From Planctomycetota bacterium (GTDB lineage: Bacteria > Planctomycetota > MHYJ01 > JACPRB01): 37,875 nucleotides of DNA. The DNA is taken from positions 1 to 37,875 of the forward strand of contig JACQVR010000057.1 in NCBI GenBank assembly GCA_016209705.1. Reading direction: 5' to 3'. The notes beneath the pieces were generated by a model. That model was not told where the DNA came from. It ran no database searches and worked only from the letters and a program-made list of their open reading frames with translations. Position numbers and translations under genes: made by a program. How positions within the stretch are numbered: the stretch's first letter is position 1; every line of letters begins with the position of its first letter. Positions 7,787-15,177 of the stretch are shown here, one piece after another.

Positions 7787-9424
7787 TCACGCCACCTCCT
7801 CTTTCACCCCGACGGCCCCAGCCCGCCCCACGCGCTTCAGCTCGGCCGTCGTGCTCACCGCTTCCGCCGCGAGCGACTTCAGGCCCAGCGGGTGGAACTG
7901 GACCGCGATTTCGCCCATCACTCCGTCGTAGGTCACGCGCTCCACGACAAGCCTTACGAGCCGTTCGCGCTCCCTTGGATCAAGGACGTCCCAAACTGGA
8001 TCGAATAGCGCCAGCGCCTGCTTGGCCTCGTGGGGGTCGATCCTGACCGCCGCCAGCCGCTGCGATTCCGCTTCGATCTCGGCCAGCCTCGCCGCGACCT
8101 GCTCCTGCCGCTCCTCCAGATCCGCGAGATGGCCGGTCGCCAGCGTTCCGGTCGCCTTCGACGCGAACACCCGCCCGGCTTGGTCCTTGATACGGCGTTC
8201 CTCGGCCTGGAGTCGCCTCGCTTCCTCCTTCAGCCGCGCAAGGGAAGCGGCAACGCTCCGCCCCGCTTCTTGCAGCGTCTCGTCCAGAAGCTCGGGCTCC
8301 TTTCCCAGCTTCCGAAGCTCGTCCACGACAACACGCTCCAACTCGGCCGCCGGCACGTAGCGCACGGCGCAAGCGTCCCGACCGCCGCGATCCACCGCCG
8401 TGCAGCGATAGTAGCGGTAATTCGTCCCGCTGCGCTTCTTCGTCGTCGCCGGGCTCATCGTGGAGCCGCAGGCGGCGCAATGGACCAGGCCGCGCAGGAG
8501 ATACGCGAACCCGTTCCTGCTGGCGCTGGAGCCGTGCGACCTGCCGTCGCCAAGCAGTTCCTGGACTTGCCGGAACACCTGCGCGTCCACGATGGCCGGG
8601 TGATCGCCAGGATACGCGTCGCCGTTGTGCGGGATCATGCCGAGATAGACCTTGCTCGTGAGCAAGCGACGCAGCGTCGTCTTCGACCACGGCCTGCCCT
8701 CATGGCGACCGCCCTCCTTCGTCGTCCAGCTTTTGGACCGCCAGCCACGACGGTTCAGCTCCTCGACCGTTGCGATGAGCGACTCGTTCTCAATGTAGAG
8801 CCAGAAGATTTCGCGGACCTGATCGGCTTCACCGGCGTTGACGATGAGCACGCCGCCATCTGGGGCGAGGTCGTAGCCCAGCGGCGGGTAGCCGCCGGTC
8901 CACTTGCCCTTCCGCCGCGCCGCCAGAACCTTGTCCCGCGTCCGCTCCGCCGTCATCTCCCGCTCGAATTGAGCGAACGAGAGCAGCACGTGAAGCATCA
9001 GCCGCCCCATCGAGCTCGTCGTATCGAACCGCTGGCTGACGCTCACGAACGCCACGCCGTTCCGCTCGAAGGCGTCCATGATGCGGCCGAAGTCGCGGAT
9101 GGAGCGCGTGAGGCGGTCCAGCTTGTAGACCACGACGACGTCCACCTTCCCGGCCTCGATGCTGGCCAGGAGCTGCTGGAGCGCAGGGCGGTCAATATTC
9201 GCTCCTGTGTAGCCGCCGTCGTCGAAGCGATCGGGCAGGCATGTCCAGCCTTCGCCCCGCTGGCTCGCGATGAACGCTTCACACGCTTCCCGTTGCGCGT
9301 CGAGGCTGTTGAAGTCCTGCTGGAGGCCCTCCTCGGTCGACTTTCGCGTGTAGACGGCGCAGCGGAGCGACCCCTTGCGGTTCGGGGCCGCCCCGTTGCC
9401 GTTCGTCCCGTTCACGTGCGCCAC
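7787..9424 (-). CDS. Large serine recombinase (site-specific, phage/ICE type)
   Basis: 545 residues, starting at GTG 9424. Resolvase domain: RCAVYTRKSTEEG with catalytic Ser at residue 29, then YKLDRLTRSIRDFGRIMDAF (the D-R-L-x-R block) and MLHVLLSFAQFEREMTAERT. A recombinase domain follows (GYPPLGYDLAPDGG, LLTSKVYLGMIPHNGDAYPG), then a zinc ribbon (LVHCAACGSTMSP with the second Cys pair in YYRCTAVDRGGRDACAV), and a long coiled coil (about 395-460). This class performs one-way integration and excision between att sites. It is 3 bases downstream of a DUF2924 gene and surely co-translated with it. A broken relative sits at 12458-12745. No att sites could be identified. Confidence 0.95.
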   Translation of the reverse strand: MAHVNGTNGNGAAPNRKGSLRCAVYTRKSTEEGLQQDFNSLDAQREACEAFIASQRGEGWTCLPDRFDDGGYTGANIDRPALQQLLASIEAGKVDVVVVYKLDRLTRSIRDFGRIMDAFERNGVAFVSVSQRFDTTSSMGRLMLHVLLSFAQFEREMTAERTRDKVLAARRKGKWTGGYPPLGYDLAPDGGVLIVNAGEADQVREIFWLYIENESLIATVEELNRRGWRSKSWTTKEGGRHEGRPWSKTTLRRLLTSKVYLGMIPHNGDAYPGDHPAIVDAQVFRQVQELLGDGRSHGSSASRNGFAYLLRGLVHCAACGSTMSPATTKKRSGTNYRYYRCTAVDRGGRDACAVRYVPAAELERVVVDELRKLGKEPELLDETLQEAGRSVAASLARLKEEARRLQAEERRIKDQAGRVFASKATGTLATGHLADLEERQEQVAARLAEIEAESQRLAAVRIDPHEAKQALALFDPVWDVLDPRERERLVRLVVERVTYDGVMGEIAVQFHPLGLKSLAAEAVSTTAELKRVGRAGAVGVKEEVA

Positions 9425-9427
9425 GGT

Positions 9428-9922
9428 CTACTTCCCCTTCTCCTGCTTGAGGAGCCCGAAAAACAGGAACCCGTTCACGCTCGTCCCGCCCATCAATTTC
9501 TTCGCGATCGCCGAGAGGCTGCGGAACCGCTCGCCGTCCATCTCGAAGCCGTCTTCGGTAACGAGCACCTTGATCTCCCGATCCTTGTAATTCTTCGAGA
9601 TGATCGAGCCGATAGCGGGCAAGCGCGGATCGCGGCCCTTGGACCCCTGCTGCTCAGCGGGCTGGACCGCAGAGGGCGCGTCCGTCGCCGGCGCCGTTGC
9701 CGGTGCCGCCGCTTCACCTTGCCCCTTCATGGCCTTCCTCCCCTTCCCCTCGCGCTGGAGCGTGAACGCGATTCGCCGAATCAGGTACGGCTTGTTGTGC
9801 GAGCGCGGTTCTTCACCGACAACCTCCTTGAACTTCGCCTTCAGCTCCGGCTGCCCCATCCCTTGCAACGCCGCCAGTTCAGCCACCACTCCCGATTCCG
9901 CCTGCTTCTTCGACTTCGCCAT
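9428..9922 (-). CDS. DUF2924-family protein, recombinase partner
   Basis: The ATG at 9922 is preceded by GGAGGA (8 bases away), giving 164 residues; an ORF start 18 codons earlier lacks this signal. N-terminal half: VVAELAALQGMGQPELKAKF and SHNKPYLIRRIAFTLQ, a helical region typical of DUF2924. After an Ala/Pro-rich linker comes the second conserved block, IGSIISKNYKDREIKVLVTE and SLSAIAKKLMGGTSVNGFLF, as in DUF2924 and related recombination-associated proteins. DUF2924 genes are very commonly immediately upstream of large serine recombinases, as here. A role as DNA-binding accessory or directionality factor is inferred from the pairing; the biochemical role is not known to me. Confidence 0.85.
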   Translation of the reverse strand: MAKSKKQAESGVVAELAALQGMGQPELKAKFKEVVGEEPRSHNKPYLIRRIAFTLQREGKGRKAMKGQGEAAAPATAPATDAPSAVQPAEQQGSKGRDPRLPAIGSIISKNYKDREIKVLVTEDGFEMDGERFRSLSAIAKKLMGGTSVNGFLFFGLLKQEKGK

Positions 9923-10078
9923 GGTCCAATCCTCCGCGGGCAGGCGTGTCCTATTTCGGCCCACAGCCGGCTGCACCTCGCAACCCGTTCATCTGTAATG
10001 CCTTTTGCCTGCCCGTGGTCGGATGAACGCTCTGTCTGGCACCTGAAGCAAGGCAAATCTGGAGAAAAATGCTTGGCT

Positions 10079-10429
10079 TCACGTGATCTTGAATCCCCCC
10101 GCGCGGCACAGCGCGGCGACGGCGCGGACGCGCTCCTTCCCGGAGCCCGACAGCGCTTCGAGCGGAGACCAGATCTCAGCGCCGTCCAAGGGAGGCCGCG
10201 TAATGGGCCGATTCAACTCGCTGCAATGCTCGATGGCGCGAACGGAGCGCACGTCCACGTCGGGAATCAGCGGCAGGGCCGACTCGAGCGCCCGGCCGAG
10301 GGCATGCGCTTCGTCCCTGAAGACGACCTGGCCCGCAGGTTGGAAGTAGTCGCCTCTGGGTTCCCACCCCGCCAGCTGCGCCAACGCGAGAATCGCCGGC
10401 CAGGCAGGCGAGGGGATGCTTACACTCAT
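10079..10429 (-). CDS. Hypothetical protein, mobile-region cargo
   Basis: 116 residues, acidic-neutral and soluble, with no signal peptide or membrane segment. The sequence is protein-like throughout (SPAWPAILALAQLAGWEPRG, FRDEAHALGRALESALPLIP, AIEHCSELNRPITRPPLDGA, and a C-terminal RAVAALCRAGGFKIT). No motif identifies a family. It lies upstream of the DUF2924-recombinase pair on the same strand, 156 bases away, and divergent from hicBA. The start has no clear Shine-Dalgarno. Short conserved proteins of this size are common cargo beside DUF2924 recombinases. Confidence 0.6.
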   Translation of the reverse strand: MSVSIPSPAWPAILALAQLAGWEPRGDYFQPAGQVVFRDEAHALGRALESALPLIPDVDVRSVRAIEHCSELNRPITRPPLDGAEIWSPLEALSGSGKERVRAVAALCRAGGFKIT

Positions 10430-10587
10430 GTATGCGCCGATCAGGTCGATCCTCTTGGCTTCACCTCGCCAGCGGGACGCGGAAGTTTCAGCTCGCTTTT
10501 CTTCGATGCCAGCCGGAGAAGGGGCCGCCCCAGAATTTCGGTCGCGGCAGCACGTCGAGCGGGGATGTCCTTCGCCGCACCGCCACG

Positions 10588-10616
10588 TTGATCGGCCGGG
10601 TGGGGTCGTGTATACT
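10588..10616 (+). promoter_or_regulatory. Candidate sigma-70 promoter for hicBA
   Basis: TTGATC, a 17-base spacer, then TATACT: 4/6 and 5/6 matches to the consensus hexamers. Transcription would begin near 10623, only about 20 bases before the GTG at 10643, which supports that GTG as the hicB start over the ATG at 10628. Confidence 0.55.
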
Positions 10617-10642
10617 TCAAATAGTTCATGGGAGAAGTGAAC

Positions 10643-10873
10643 GTGAAGGCGTTATTTACCGTGGTCTTCGACAAGGGCGAGGATGGATATACCGTCACGG
10701 TTCCCGCTCTGCCTGGCCTCGTCACATCAGGCCAGACCCTCGAAGAGGCGCGCCACATGGCGGAAGACGCCATCCGATGCCATCTGGAAAGCCTTCGGAA
10801 AGATGGCGAGCCCATCCCTACCGAAGTTGAAGTGGACATCGAGAAGCTCGATGTGGAGCTGCCCATGGCGTGA
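10643..10873 (+). CDS. hicB: HicB-family antitoxin
   Basis: The short HicB form: a partial RNase H-like fold with KALFTVVFDKGEDGYTVTVP then ALPGLVTSGQTLEEA, MAEDAIRCHLESL and GEPIPTE. HicB neutralises the HicA mRNA interferase and usually represses its own operon. The start is placed at GTG 10643 (76 aa) because GGAGAA lies 6 bases upstream and MKALFTVV is the usual N-terminus; an ATG at 10628 would add five residues but would leave almost no leader after the promoter at 10588-10616. The short form lacks an HTH or RHH domain. The hicA start (GTG 10870) overlaps the stop. Gene order is hicB-hicA, with the toxin inactivated by a one-base loss. Confidence 0.85.
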   Translation: MKALFTVVFDKGEDGYTVTVPALPGLVTSGQTLEEARHMAEDAIRCHLESLRKDGEPIPTEVEVDIEKLDVELPMA

Positions 10874-11099
10874 GCTCCCGTCTCCCGAGCCTTACTGCAA
10901 AACAGATTCTGCGCGCACTCCAGCGCGCAGGCTCTACGCCCACCACCAAGCCGGAAGTCACGCAACTCTCAAGCATCCCAGCGATCCCACGAAACGTGTG
11001 ACCGTTCCGGTTCACGCTCGCGAGCTTCCGCGCGGGACACTCATGGCGATCGTGAAACAAGCGGGAATGACGCCTGAAGAATTTTCCAAACATCTTTAA
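10870..11099 (+). pseudogene. hicA: HicA-like toxin gene with a one-base deletion
   Basis: From GTG 10870 (overlapping the hicB stop as GTGA) the frame gives LPSLTAKQILRALQRAG, the HicA N-terminus. It then leaves frame. The remainder is in the next frame from 10935: YAHHQAGSHATLKHPSDPTK, VTVPVHARELPRGTL and MTPEEFSKHL, including the G-S-H motif with the catalytic His. Adding one T at 10933 (GGC-TTC-TAC) joins the halves into the family-typical A-G-F-Y-A-H-H-Q-A-G-S-H. HicA is a double-stranded-RNA-binding-fold mRNA interferase. As written, the toxin is not made; a sequencing or assembly error is an alternative. Confidence 0.8.
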
Positions 11100-11204
11100 C
11101 GCGATGGTCACTTGTCACCGATCCGGACGTCGTTTCCAAATCGCTGTACACCATGGTCTCCTTCCTGAGATTGCACCAACTGATGTCGCTGTTCGCGGGC
11201 GCGT

Positions 11205-11357
11205 CGCGCGGCCAAGTGGACTCCCGGGGATCGCGATAGGACGATTCTTTCGACCGCCCGGAGAGATGGCTGGGGATGCCGCGTCATCGTCGAGCAGGAG
11301 CCCGGCTCCGGCGGCATCGCCCAGGTGGATGCGATCGCCAAGCTCTTGAGAGGTTAA
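11205..11357 (+). pseudogene. Phage terminase large-subunit fragment
   Basis: A short frame with no start reads RAAKWTPGDRDRTILSTARR, then CRVIVEQEPGSGGIAQVDAI and AKLLRG before TAA (11355-11357). The W-x-P-x-x-R-D-R-x-I and V-x-x-E-Q-E-P-G-S-G-G-x-A-Q blocks are typical of the C-terminal nuclease region of tailed-phage terminase large subunits. Only about 50 codons survive; the ATPase half is absent and the rest of 11100-11567 holds nothing else I recognise. It is prophage debris inside the mobile region. Confidence 0.55.
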
Positions 11358-11533
11358 CGACAACCCGGGCCACACACCCCTGCACCATCCACCGAACCCA
11401 CCCGGCCAGCTCCGATGCTTCCAGGTGGACCTCTTTGCGCCCCGGGATCTTGTTTAGCGCCGTAATCCCCGTCGTCTCCCGTTCCTACGCGACAGCCTGC
11501 CACCGGTCGAGGAAGAAACGGGCTTTGAAAGTG

Positions 11534-11549
11534 CTACGGAATTCCGTAG
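11534..11549. promoter_or_regulatory. 16-bp perfect palindrome upstream of the SDR gene
   Basis: CTACGGAATTCCGTAG is an uninterrupted 16-bp palindrome 18 bases before the ATG at 11568. Its position overlaps where a promoter or ribosome binding site would be, so it is a plausible repressor operator. No cognate regulator is next to it. Confidence 0.35.
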
Positions 11550-11567
11550 ATTAGGCTGCTAGCGCTC

Positions 11568-12392
11568 ATGCCGTCACTAAAAGATCGTACCGTCGTCATT
11601 ACCGGGGCCAGTCGCGGCATTGGGAGGGCCATCGCCATGCGCTGCGCCTCTGACGGGGCGCGCATTGTCATCGCGTCCAAGACCACAGAACCCAATCCCA
11701 AACTGCCTGGCACCATCCACTCCGTTGCCGCTGAGGTTGAGGCCACCGGCGGTCAGGCCTTGGCCCTCGCCCTCGATGTGCGTGACGAGGAGGCCATCTC
11801 CGACGTCATGGCCCAAGCCGCCAAGCGCTTTGGTGGCATCGACGCCCTGATCAATAATGCGGGCGCCATTTATCTGACCAATACGGAAATGACGCCGTTG
11901 AAGCGCTATGACCTCATGCAAGATATCAACACGCGGGCCGTTTTTTCCTGCAGTCAGGCGGCATTGCCTTATCTAAAGAAATCTGCGTGTCCGCATATCC
12001 TGAATTTGTCACCGCCCATCTCGCTGGAGCGCAAATGGCTCCAAGATAATCTGGCATATACGATTTCGAAGTACGGTATGACGCTGTGCACAATTGGCAT
12101 GTCGGCGGAATTTGAGCGATACAGAATCGCCGTCAATTCACTGTGGCCGCGCACCACCATAGCGACCACCGCAATCGAACGCCTCATGGGAGAGGCTGGA
12201 ATGAAACAGAGCCGCAAACCGGAGATCATGGCCGATGCGGCTCATGTTATCCTCTGCACCACGGATCGTAAGTTCACCGGACAAGTTCTGATCGACGAAG
12301 ACGTCCTACGCGACAGCGGCGTCACTGATTTTGATCTCTACGCCTATGCTCCTGGCGAAGAGCTACTGCCGGACTTTTATATCGACTCCTAG
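11568..12392 (+). CDS. SDR-family NAD(P)-dependent oxidoreductase (HSDL2-like)
   Basis: 274 residues with a classical short-chain dehydrogenase layout: VVITGASRGIG cofactor loop near residue 10-19, LALDVRDEEA adenine-side Asp, INNAGAI, an active-site YTISKYGM (Y-x-x-x-K), and SLWPRTTIATTA after it. The region after TGASRGIG (KTTEPNPKLPGTIHSVAAEV) and the C-terminal ILCTTDRKFTGQVLIDEDVL resemble bacterial HSDL2-like SDRs, linked to fatty-acid or isoprenoid-type alcohols. The usual catalytic Ser region reads LNLSPPISLE, consistent with the subfamily. Base composition is visibly lower in GC than neighbours, and it is wedged between terminase and recombinase debris, so recent transfer is likely. 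No Shine-Dalgarno is clear. Confidence 0.92.
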   Translation: MPSLKDRTVVITGASRGIGRAIAMRCASDGARIVIASKTTEPNPKLPGTIHSVAAEVEATGGQALALALDVRDEEAISDVMAQAAKRFGGIDALINNAGAIYLTNTEMTPLKRYDLMQDINTRAVFSCSQAALPYLKKSACPHILNLSPPISLERKWLQDNLAYTISKYGMTLCTIGMSAEFERYRIAVNSLWPRTTIATTAIERLMGEAGMKQSRKPEIMADAAHVILCTTDRKFTGQVLIDEDVLRDSGVTDFDLYAYAPGEELLPDFYIDS

Positions 12393-12457
12393 CCGAACAT
12401 GTAGAACTGCAGAGCTGACCAAAGTCTCCGTCGTCACTCCCTACTCTCCGCCGATCC

Positions 12458-12745
12458 TCAAGCCTTCCACGACTTCCAGCACCTTGCATAGTCGGCAAAG
12501 CTTCCCGCGTACCGCATCCAACCCTCGCGCCACGGCCTCCAGCTCGCCTGCTGATGCGTGAAGCACGCTTCTTCCCGTTGGGCGTCGAGCGAGTTGAAGT
12601 CCTGTTCGAGGCCCTCCTCGGAGCTTTTTCTCGTGTAGACGGCACAACGGAGCGACCCCTTGCCATGCTGATCGCCTTGCCGCAATGGCGCGCGCCGCCA
12701 ACTGAGTGCCAACGCTTTCCGATTCAAAACCGAGTGTGCACCCAT
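12458..12745 (-). pseudogene. Truncated serine recombinase, N-terminal fragment
   Basis: The frame contains GKGSLRCAVYTRKSSEEGLE and QDFNSLDAQREEA, nearly identical to residues 17-49 of the intact recombinase at 7787-9424, including the catalytic Ser. After DAQREEA the homology ends abruptly in CFTHQQASWRPWREGW and stops. In the adjacent frame the same DNA reads like the tail of another protein (LEAVARGLDAVRGKLCRLCK), suggesting a deletion or recombination joint near 12556. Only about 35 codons of a 500-codon gene remain. It shows that a second related element was present. Confidence 0.8.
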
Positions 12746-13305
12746 CTGCCCTCAAACGGATCCCAAGTCGGCCCCTCATCTCCTTCCCCACCAAAACGGG
12801 GCAAGGCTGCGGCCACTGCGACCCGACATTCTGCATGGATTCGCACTTTCGCACGCACGAAACCGGCTTCGCACGGCGATCCGAAACAGGAGCCAGCGCC
12901 CCACGGAGAGGGTGTTTCCCTCGCCTCGGCCTGGCCCTGGAGAGAGGGGGAAAAAGTCCCGCACTGCCTCCGTGGCGAGCCGCCCGGCCATGAATCCTCG
13001 TGGAATATTCACTTTTTTAAAACCTTTTTGGCCCGAGACTGCTTCACCACCGGTTGAGGCGCAATGATGCGCCTTGCCAGGCCAGAATGAGGAATATTTG
13101 CGAAATTTCCGAGAAGTTCGCGGATTGTTGACAACCTTTTTGCGCCGAAACGCCATCTCGTACGTAGTGCCCTCCATTCTTCCACGAATTTGGATCTACT
13201 TCCTGAAATCTAGATTTGAATTGCTCCTTTTTCTTCCCGAATCTTTGGTGACAGGAGTCCGGCTCAAACGTAGCACCGTACAGGGTCAGTGTGGTTTCAA
13301 AGGCC
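12746..13305. other. Gene-poor stretch before the IS module
   Basis: 560 bases without a supported gene. It contains a perfect 6-bp hairpin (GGCGCA-ATGA-TGCGCC, 13058-13073) and two related motifs, AACCTTTTTGGCCCGAG (13021) and AACCTTTTTGCGCCGAA (13133); the second belongs to the flanking repeat at 13125-13160. Local AT content rises between 13000 and 13270. Confidence 0.45.
13125..13160 (+). repeat. Left copy of an imperfect ~36-bp direct repeat flanking the IS110 module
   Basis: TTGTTGACAACC-TTTTTGCGCCGAAACGCCATCTCG. The related copy at 15087-15123 shares T-G-A-C-A-A-C-C-T-T-T-T and C-G-C-C-A-T-C-T-C with the same spacing to within one base. The two copies lie in the same orientation about 1.96 kb apart and bracket the accessory gene plus transposase. 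Confidence 0.6.
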
Positions 13306-13659
13306 ATGCTGATGCGCCCCAAACTCATTCCTGATCCTGCGCGAGTCCGAGCGATCCGAGGCAGCTTCGGCTGGATCGATCACCGATTGCTTCGCGACGG
13401 CCATCTCGAACGGATGGGGCTTCCGGAGATGGCCCTCTACCTGTTCTTGGTCCTCGCCGCGGATCGCTTCGGCGTCAGCTACTACCGCAAAGAACATATC
13501 TGCAAAGCCCTCGGGATCTCCGAAGAAGAATTTCACCACGCTCGAGATCGACTGGTGGTCAAACGCCTCGTGGCGTTCCATCCGTTCCGTCCTGGCGACG
13601 TGAACGGCTACGTCCAGCTGCTCCCTTTGGACGAATGCTCTGAAAACCTTCGGGGATAG
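13306..13659 (+). CDS. Small DNA-binding-type protein of mobile regions
   Basis: 117 residues from the ATG at 13306 (AAAGG upstream). The product reads GSFGWIDHRLLRDGHLERMG, ALYLFLVLAADRFGVSYYRK and ICKALGISEEEFHHARDRLV. This is a winged-helix-like pattern: the K-x-x-I-C-K-x-L-G-I-S-x-E-E-F-x-x-A-R-D-R-L segment looks like a recognition-helix region. Proteins with this S-F-G-W-I-D-H-R-L-L opening are familiar companions of insertion sequences in metagenomic genomes; they are thought to be replication-initiator-like or regulatory. It lies just left of the IS110 leader, inside the repeat-bracketed unit. Function is inferred only from the HTH-like pattern. Confidence 0.65.
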   Translation: MLMRPKLIPDPARVRAIRGSFGWIDHRLLRDGHLERMGLPEMALYLFLVLAADRFGVSYYRKEHICKALGISEEEFHHARDRLVVKRLVAFHPFRPGDVNGYVQLLPLDECSENLRG

Positions 13660-13700
13660 GCCACGAAGCCATCTTGAGGCTTGGCCTCTTTACAGAGACT

Positions 13701-13800
13701 GTGGCCCCCGACTTCTTCAGTGGCCGGGCACACGTAGGTTGGGTGCGTTGGGCCCCGGGTGACTCACGAGACTCCGGGCTGAAGAACGTTCGGGGGCATT
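13701..13800 (+). ncRNA. Candidate IS110 bridge RNA core
   Basis: The transposase leader folds by eye into a closed two-armed structure. Outer stem GCCCCCGA (13704-13711) with TCGGGGGC (13790-13797), continuing after a small internal loop as TCTTCAG (13714-13720) with CTGAAGA (13779-13785). Inside are two hairpins: GCAC/GTGC (13728-13731, 13743-13746) with an 11-base loop, and CCCGG/CCGGG (13754-13758, 13774-13778) with a 15-base loop. IS110 bridge RNAs have two large loops that pair with target and donor DNA and lie between the left end and the transposase. Layout fits; the loop-to-DNA pairing cannot be tested without the insertion-site sequences. Confidence 0.5.
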
Positions 13801-13842
13801 TGATATCCCCAACCCTGTGGCCTTGGAGAGAGGAGGAAACGC

Positions 13843-15030
13843 GTGGTCAGAATCTACGTCGGAATCGATGTCGCCAAAGCCCGTCACCAAGTCGGCGTGG
13901 TCGATCAATCCGGAAGTCCGATCGGCAAGAGCTTTTCGATCGCCAACTCTCGCGACGGTTTCACCATTCTCTTCGAAAAGCTCACCGCACTCGGCTCCCC
14001 CCAAGAGATCCGCATCGGGATGGAGGCGACCGGACCCTACGGTTGGGCGCTTCATTACCACCTGGTCGCCCGCGGATATGCCGTCGCGGTCCTCAATCCC
14101 CTTCAAACCGGTGCCTTCGCCAAAACACGGATTCGCAAGACCAAGACGGACCCGATCGACGCCCTCGGCATCGCGCAGCTTATCCGCTACGGGAAGTTTT
14201 CCTCGGCCGTCATCCCCAACGAACGGGCCTTGAGACTTCGGGAACTCACGCGCTATCGAAACGCTGTCGTCGGACTTCTCACGCGCTTCACGAACCTCCT
14301 GGAATCGCGTCTCTATCGGACGTTTCCCGAGTTCGCCGATCACTTCTCGAACCTCTGGCTTCCCACCCCCCTGGGGCTTCTTCGGAAGCATCCTCTCGCC
14401 AGCGAAATCGCGGCCCTTCCGGTTTCGGAGCTGGCGGCGCTTCTTCGGCATCTGAGCTACGGGCAGACGGGAATTAAAACCGCCCTGGCGCTCCAGCGCG
14501 ACGCACGCGACACGATCGGCATCCCCCTCGCCGGCGACGTTTTTTCGCTGGAGCTCCGAGGCATCGCCGGGGTCATTCGAACGCTCCGGGTTCATCTGAA
14601 GGGGCTGACGAGCCACATCAGCGAGATCCTCCACGAAGTGCCCGACGTTTTGACCTCGATCCCGGGAGTCGGCGATCTTTCAGCAGCGGTGATTCTAGGA
14701 GAGATCGTGGACGTGCGCCTCTTCGATCGGCCCGAGAAGTTGGTGGCGTTCGCGGGACTCGATGCATCCACGTTTCAGACGGGCCAGTTTAACGGCAATA
14801 GCGGGACCCTCTCCAAGCGAGGCTCGACACACCTGCGTTTCGCCGTCTGGCAGGCGGCTTTCGCGTCTACCCGGTACTGCCCGGAGCTTCGAGCCTATTA
14901 CGAACGCAAGCGCGCGCAGGGCAAGCATCATAAAACAGCGCTGGGGGCCGTCTGTCGGAAGCTCCTGCATCTCGTCTGGCGCCTGCTCATCGACAACCGA
15001 CCCTACGAGTCGAGGACACCATTGGAATAG
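13843..15030 (+). CDS. IS110-family transposase
   Basis: 395 residues starting at GTG 13843 with GAGGAGG 6 bases upstream. N-terminal RuvC-like DEDD domain: YVGIDVAK (Asp9), RIGMEATGPYG (Glu61), KTKTDPIDA (Asp103, Asp106). A coiled-coil region around 120-270 leads to the C-terminal Transposase_20 domain: TSIPGVGDLSAAVILGEI (272-289), FAGLDASTFQTGQF and SGTLSKRGSTHLR (320-332). IS110 enzymes recombine DNA with a bridge RNA and a C-terminal catalytic Ser. At the usual S-G-K position after A-S-x-F-Q this protein reads T-G-Q (Thr313), and the nearest Ser is Ser320; which one serves is unclear. The gene is intact, so the element may be active. Confidence 0.96.
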   Translation: MVRIYVGIDVAKARHQVGVVDQSGSPIGKSFSIANSRDGFTILFEKLTALGSPQEIRIGMEATGPYGWALHYHLVARGYAVAVLNPLQTGAFAKTRIRKTKTDPIDALGIAQLIRYGKFSSAVIPNERALRLRELTRYRNAVVGLLTRFTNLLESRLYRTFPEFADHFSNLWLPTPLGLLRKHPLASEIAALPVSELAALLRHLSYGQTGIKTALALQRDARDTIGIPLAGDVFSLELRGIAGVIRTLRVHLKGLTSHISEILHEVPDVLTSIPGVGDLSAAVILGEIVDVRLFDRPEKLVAFAGLDASTFQTGQFNGNSGTLSKRGSTHLRFAVWQAAFASTRYCPELRAYYERKRAQGKHHKTALGAVCRKLLHLVWRLLIDNRPYESRTPLE

Positions 15031-15086
15031 GCCAGTTCGCCTGCTGAAACCTCCAGAATCTGACCTATTTTCCCTGCAATCGCATT

Positions 15087-15123
15087 TTGCTGACAACCTT
15101 TTGAGTGTCGAATCGCCATCTCT
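15087..15123 (+). repeat. Right copy of the ~36-bp direct repeat flanking the IS110 module
   Basis: TTGCTGACAACCTTTT then GAGTGTCGAATCGCCATCTCT, aligned with 13125-13160. It lies 57 bases after the transposase stop. It could mark the boundary of a composite unit (small gene plus IS) or be a host repeat into which the unit inserted. Confidence 0.6.
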
Positions 15124-15177
15124 CAATAGAGGGACTCGATGGTTTGAGAAAGGGTGCTTTGGGGGCCCTCACGGGGG

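Larger units (their letters stand above)
13660..15060 (+). mobile_element. IS110-family insertion sequence (ends approximate)
   Basis: One transposase gene (13843-15030) with a 183-base structured leader on its left and a short right flank. IS110 elements have no obvious terminal inverted repeats and usually make no clear target duplication, so exact ends cannot be set from one copy; I bound it by the end of the upstream gene and a point just past the transposase stop. The long leader on the left matches the IS110 subgroup (bridge RNA in the left end) rather than IS1111. Confidence 0.75.

Noticed and set aside
8030..10591. 853-codon plus-strand open frame
   Set aside because: It is antisense to the serine recombinase, DUF2924 and hypothetical genes; composition is His/Arg/Pro-rich with no motif. 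A GC-rich shadow.
11374..11530. Minus-strand frame reading TTGITALNKIPGRKEVHLEA
   Set aside because: Protein-like but interrupted by a stop, with no start or family; too little to call.
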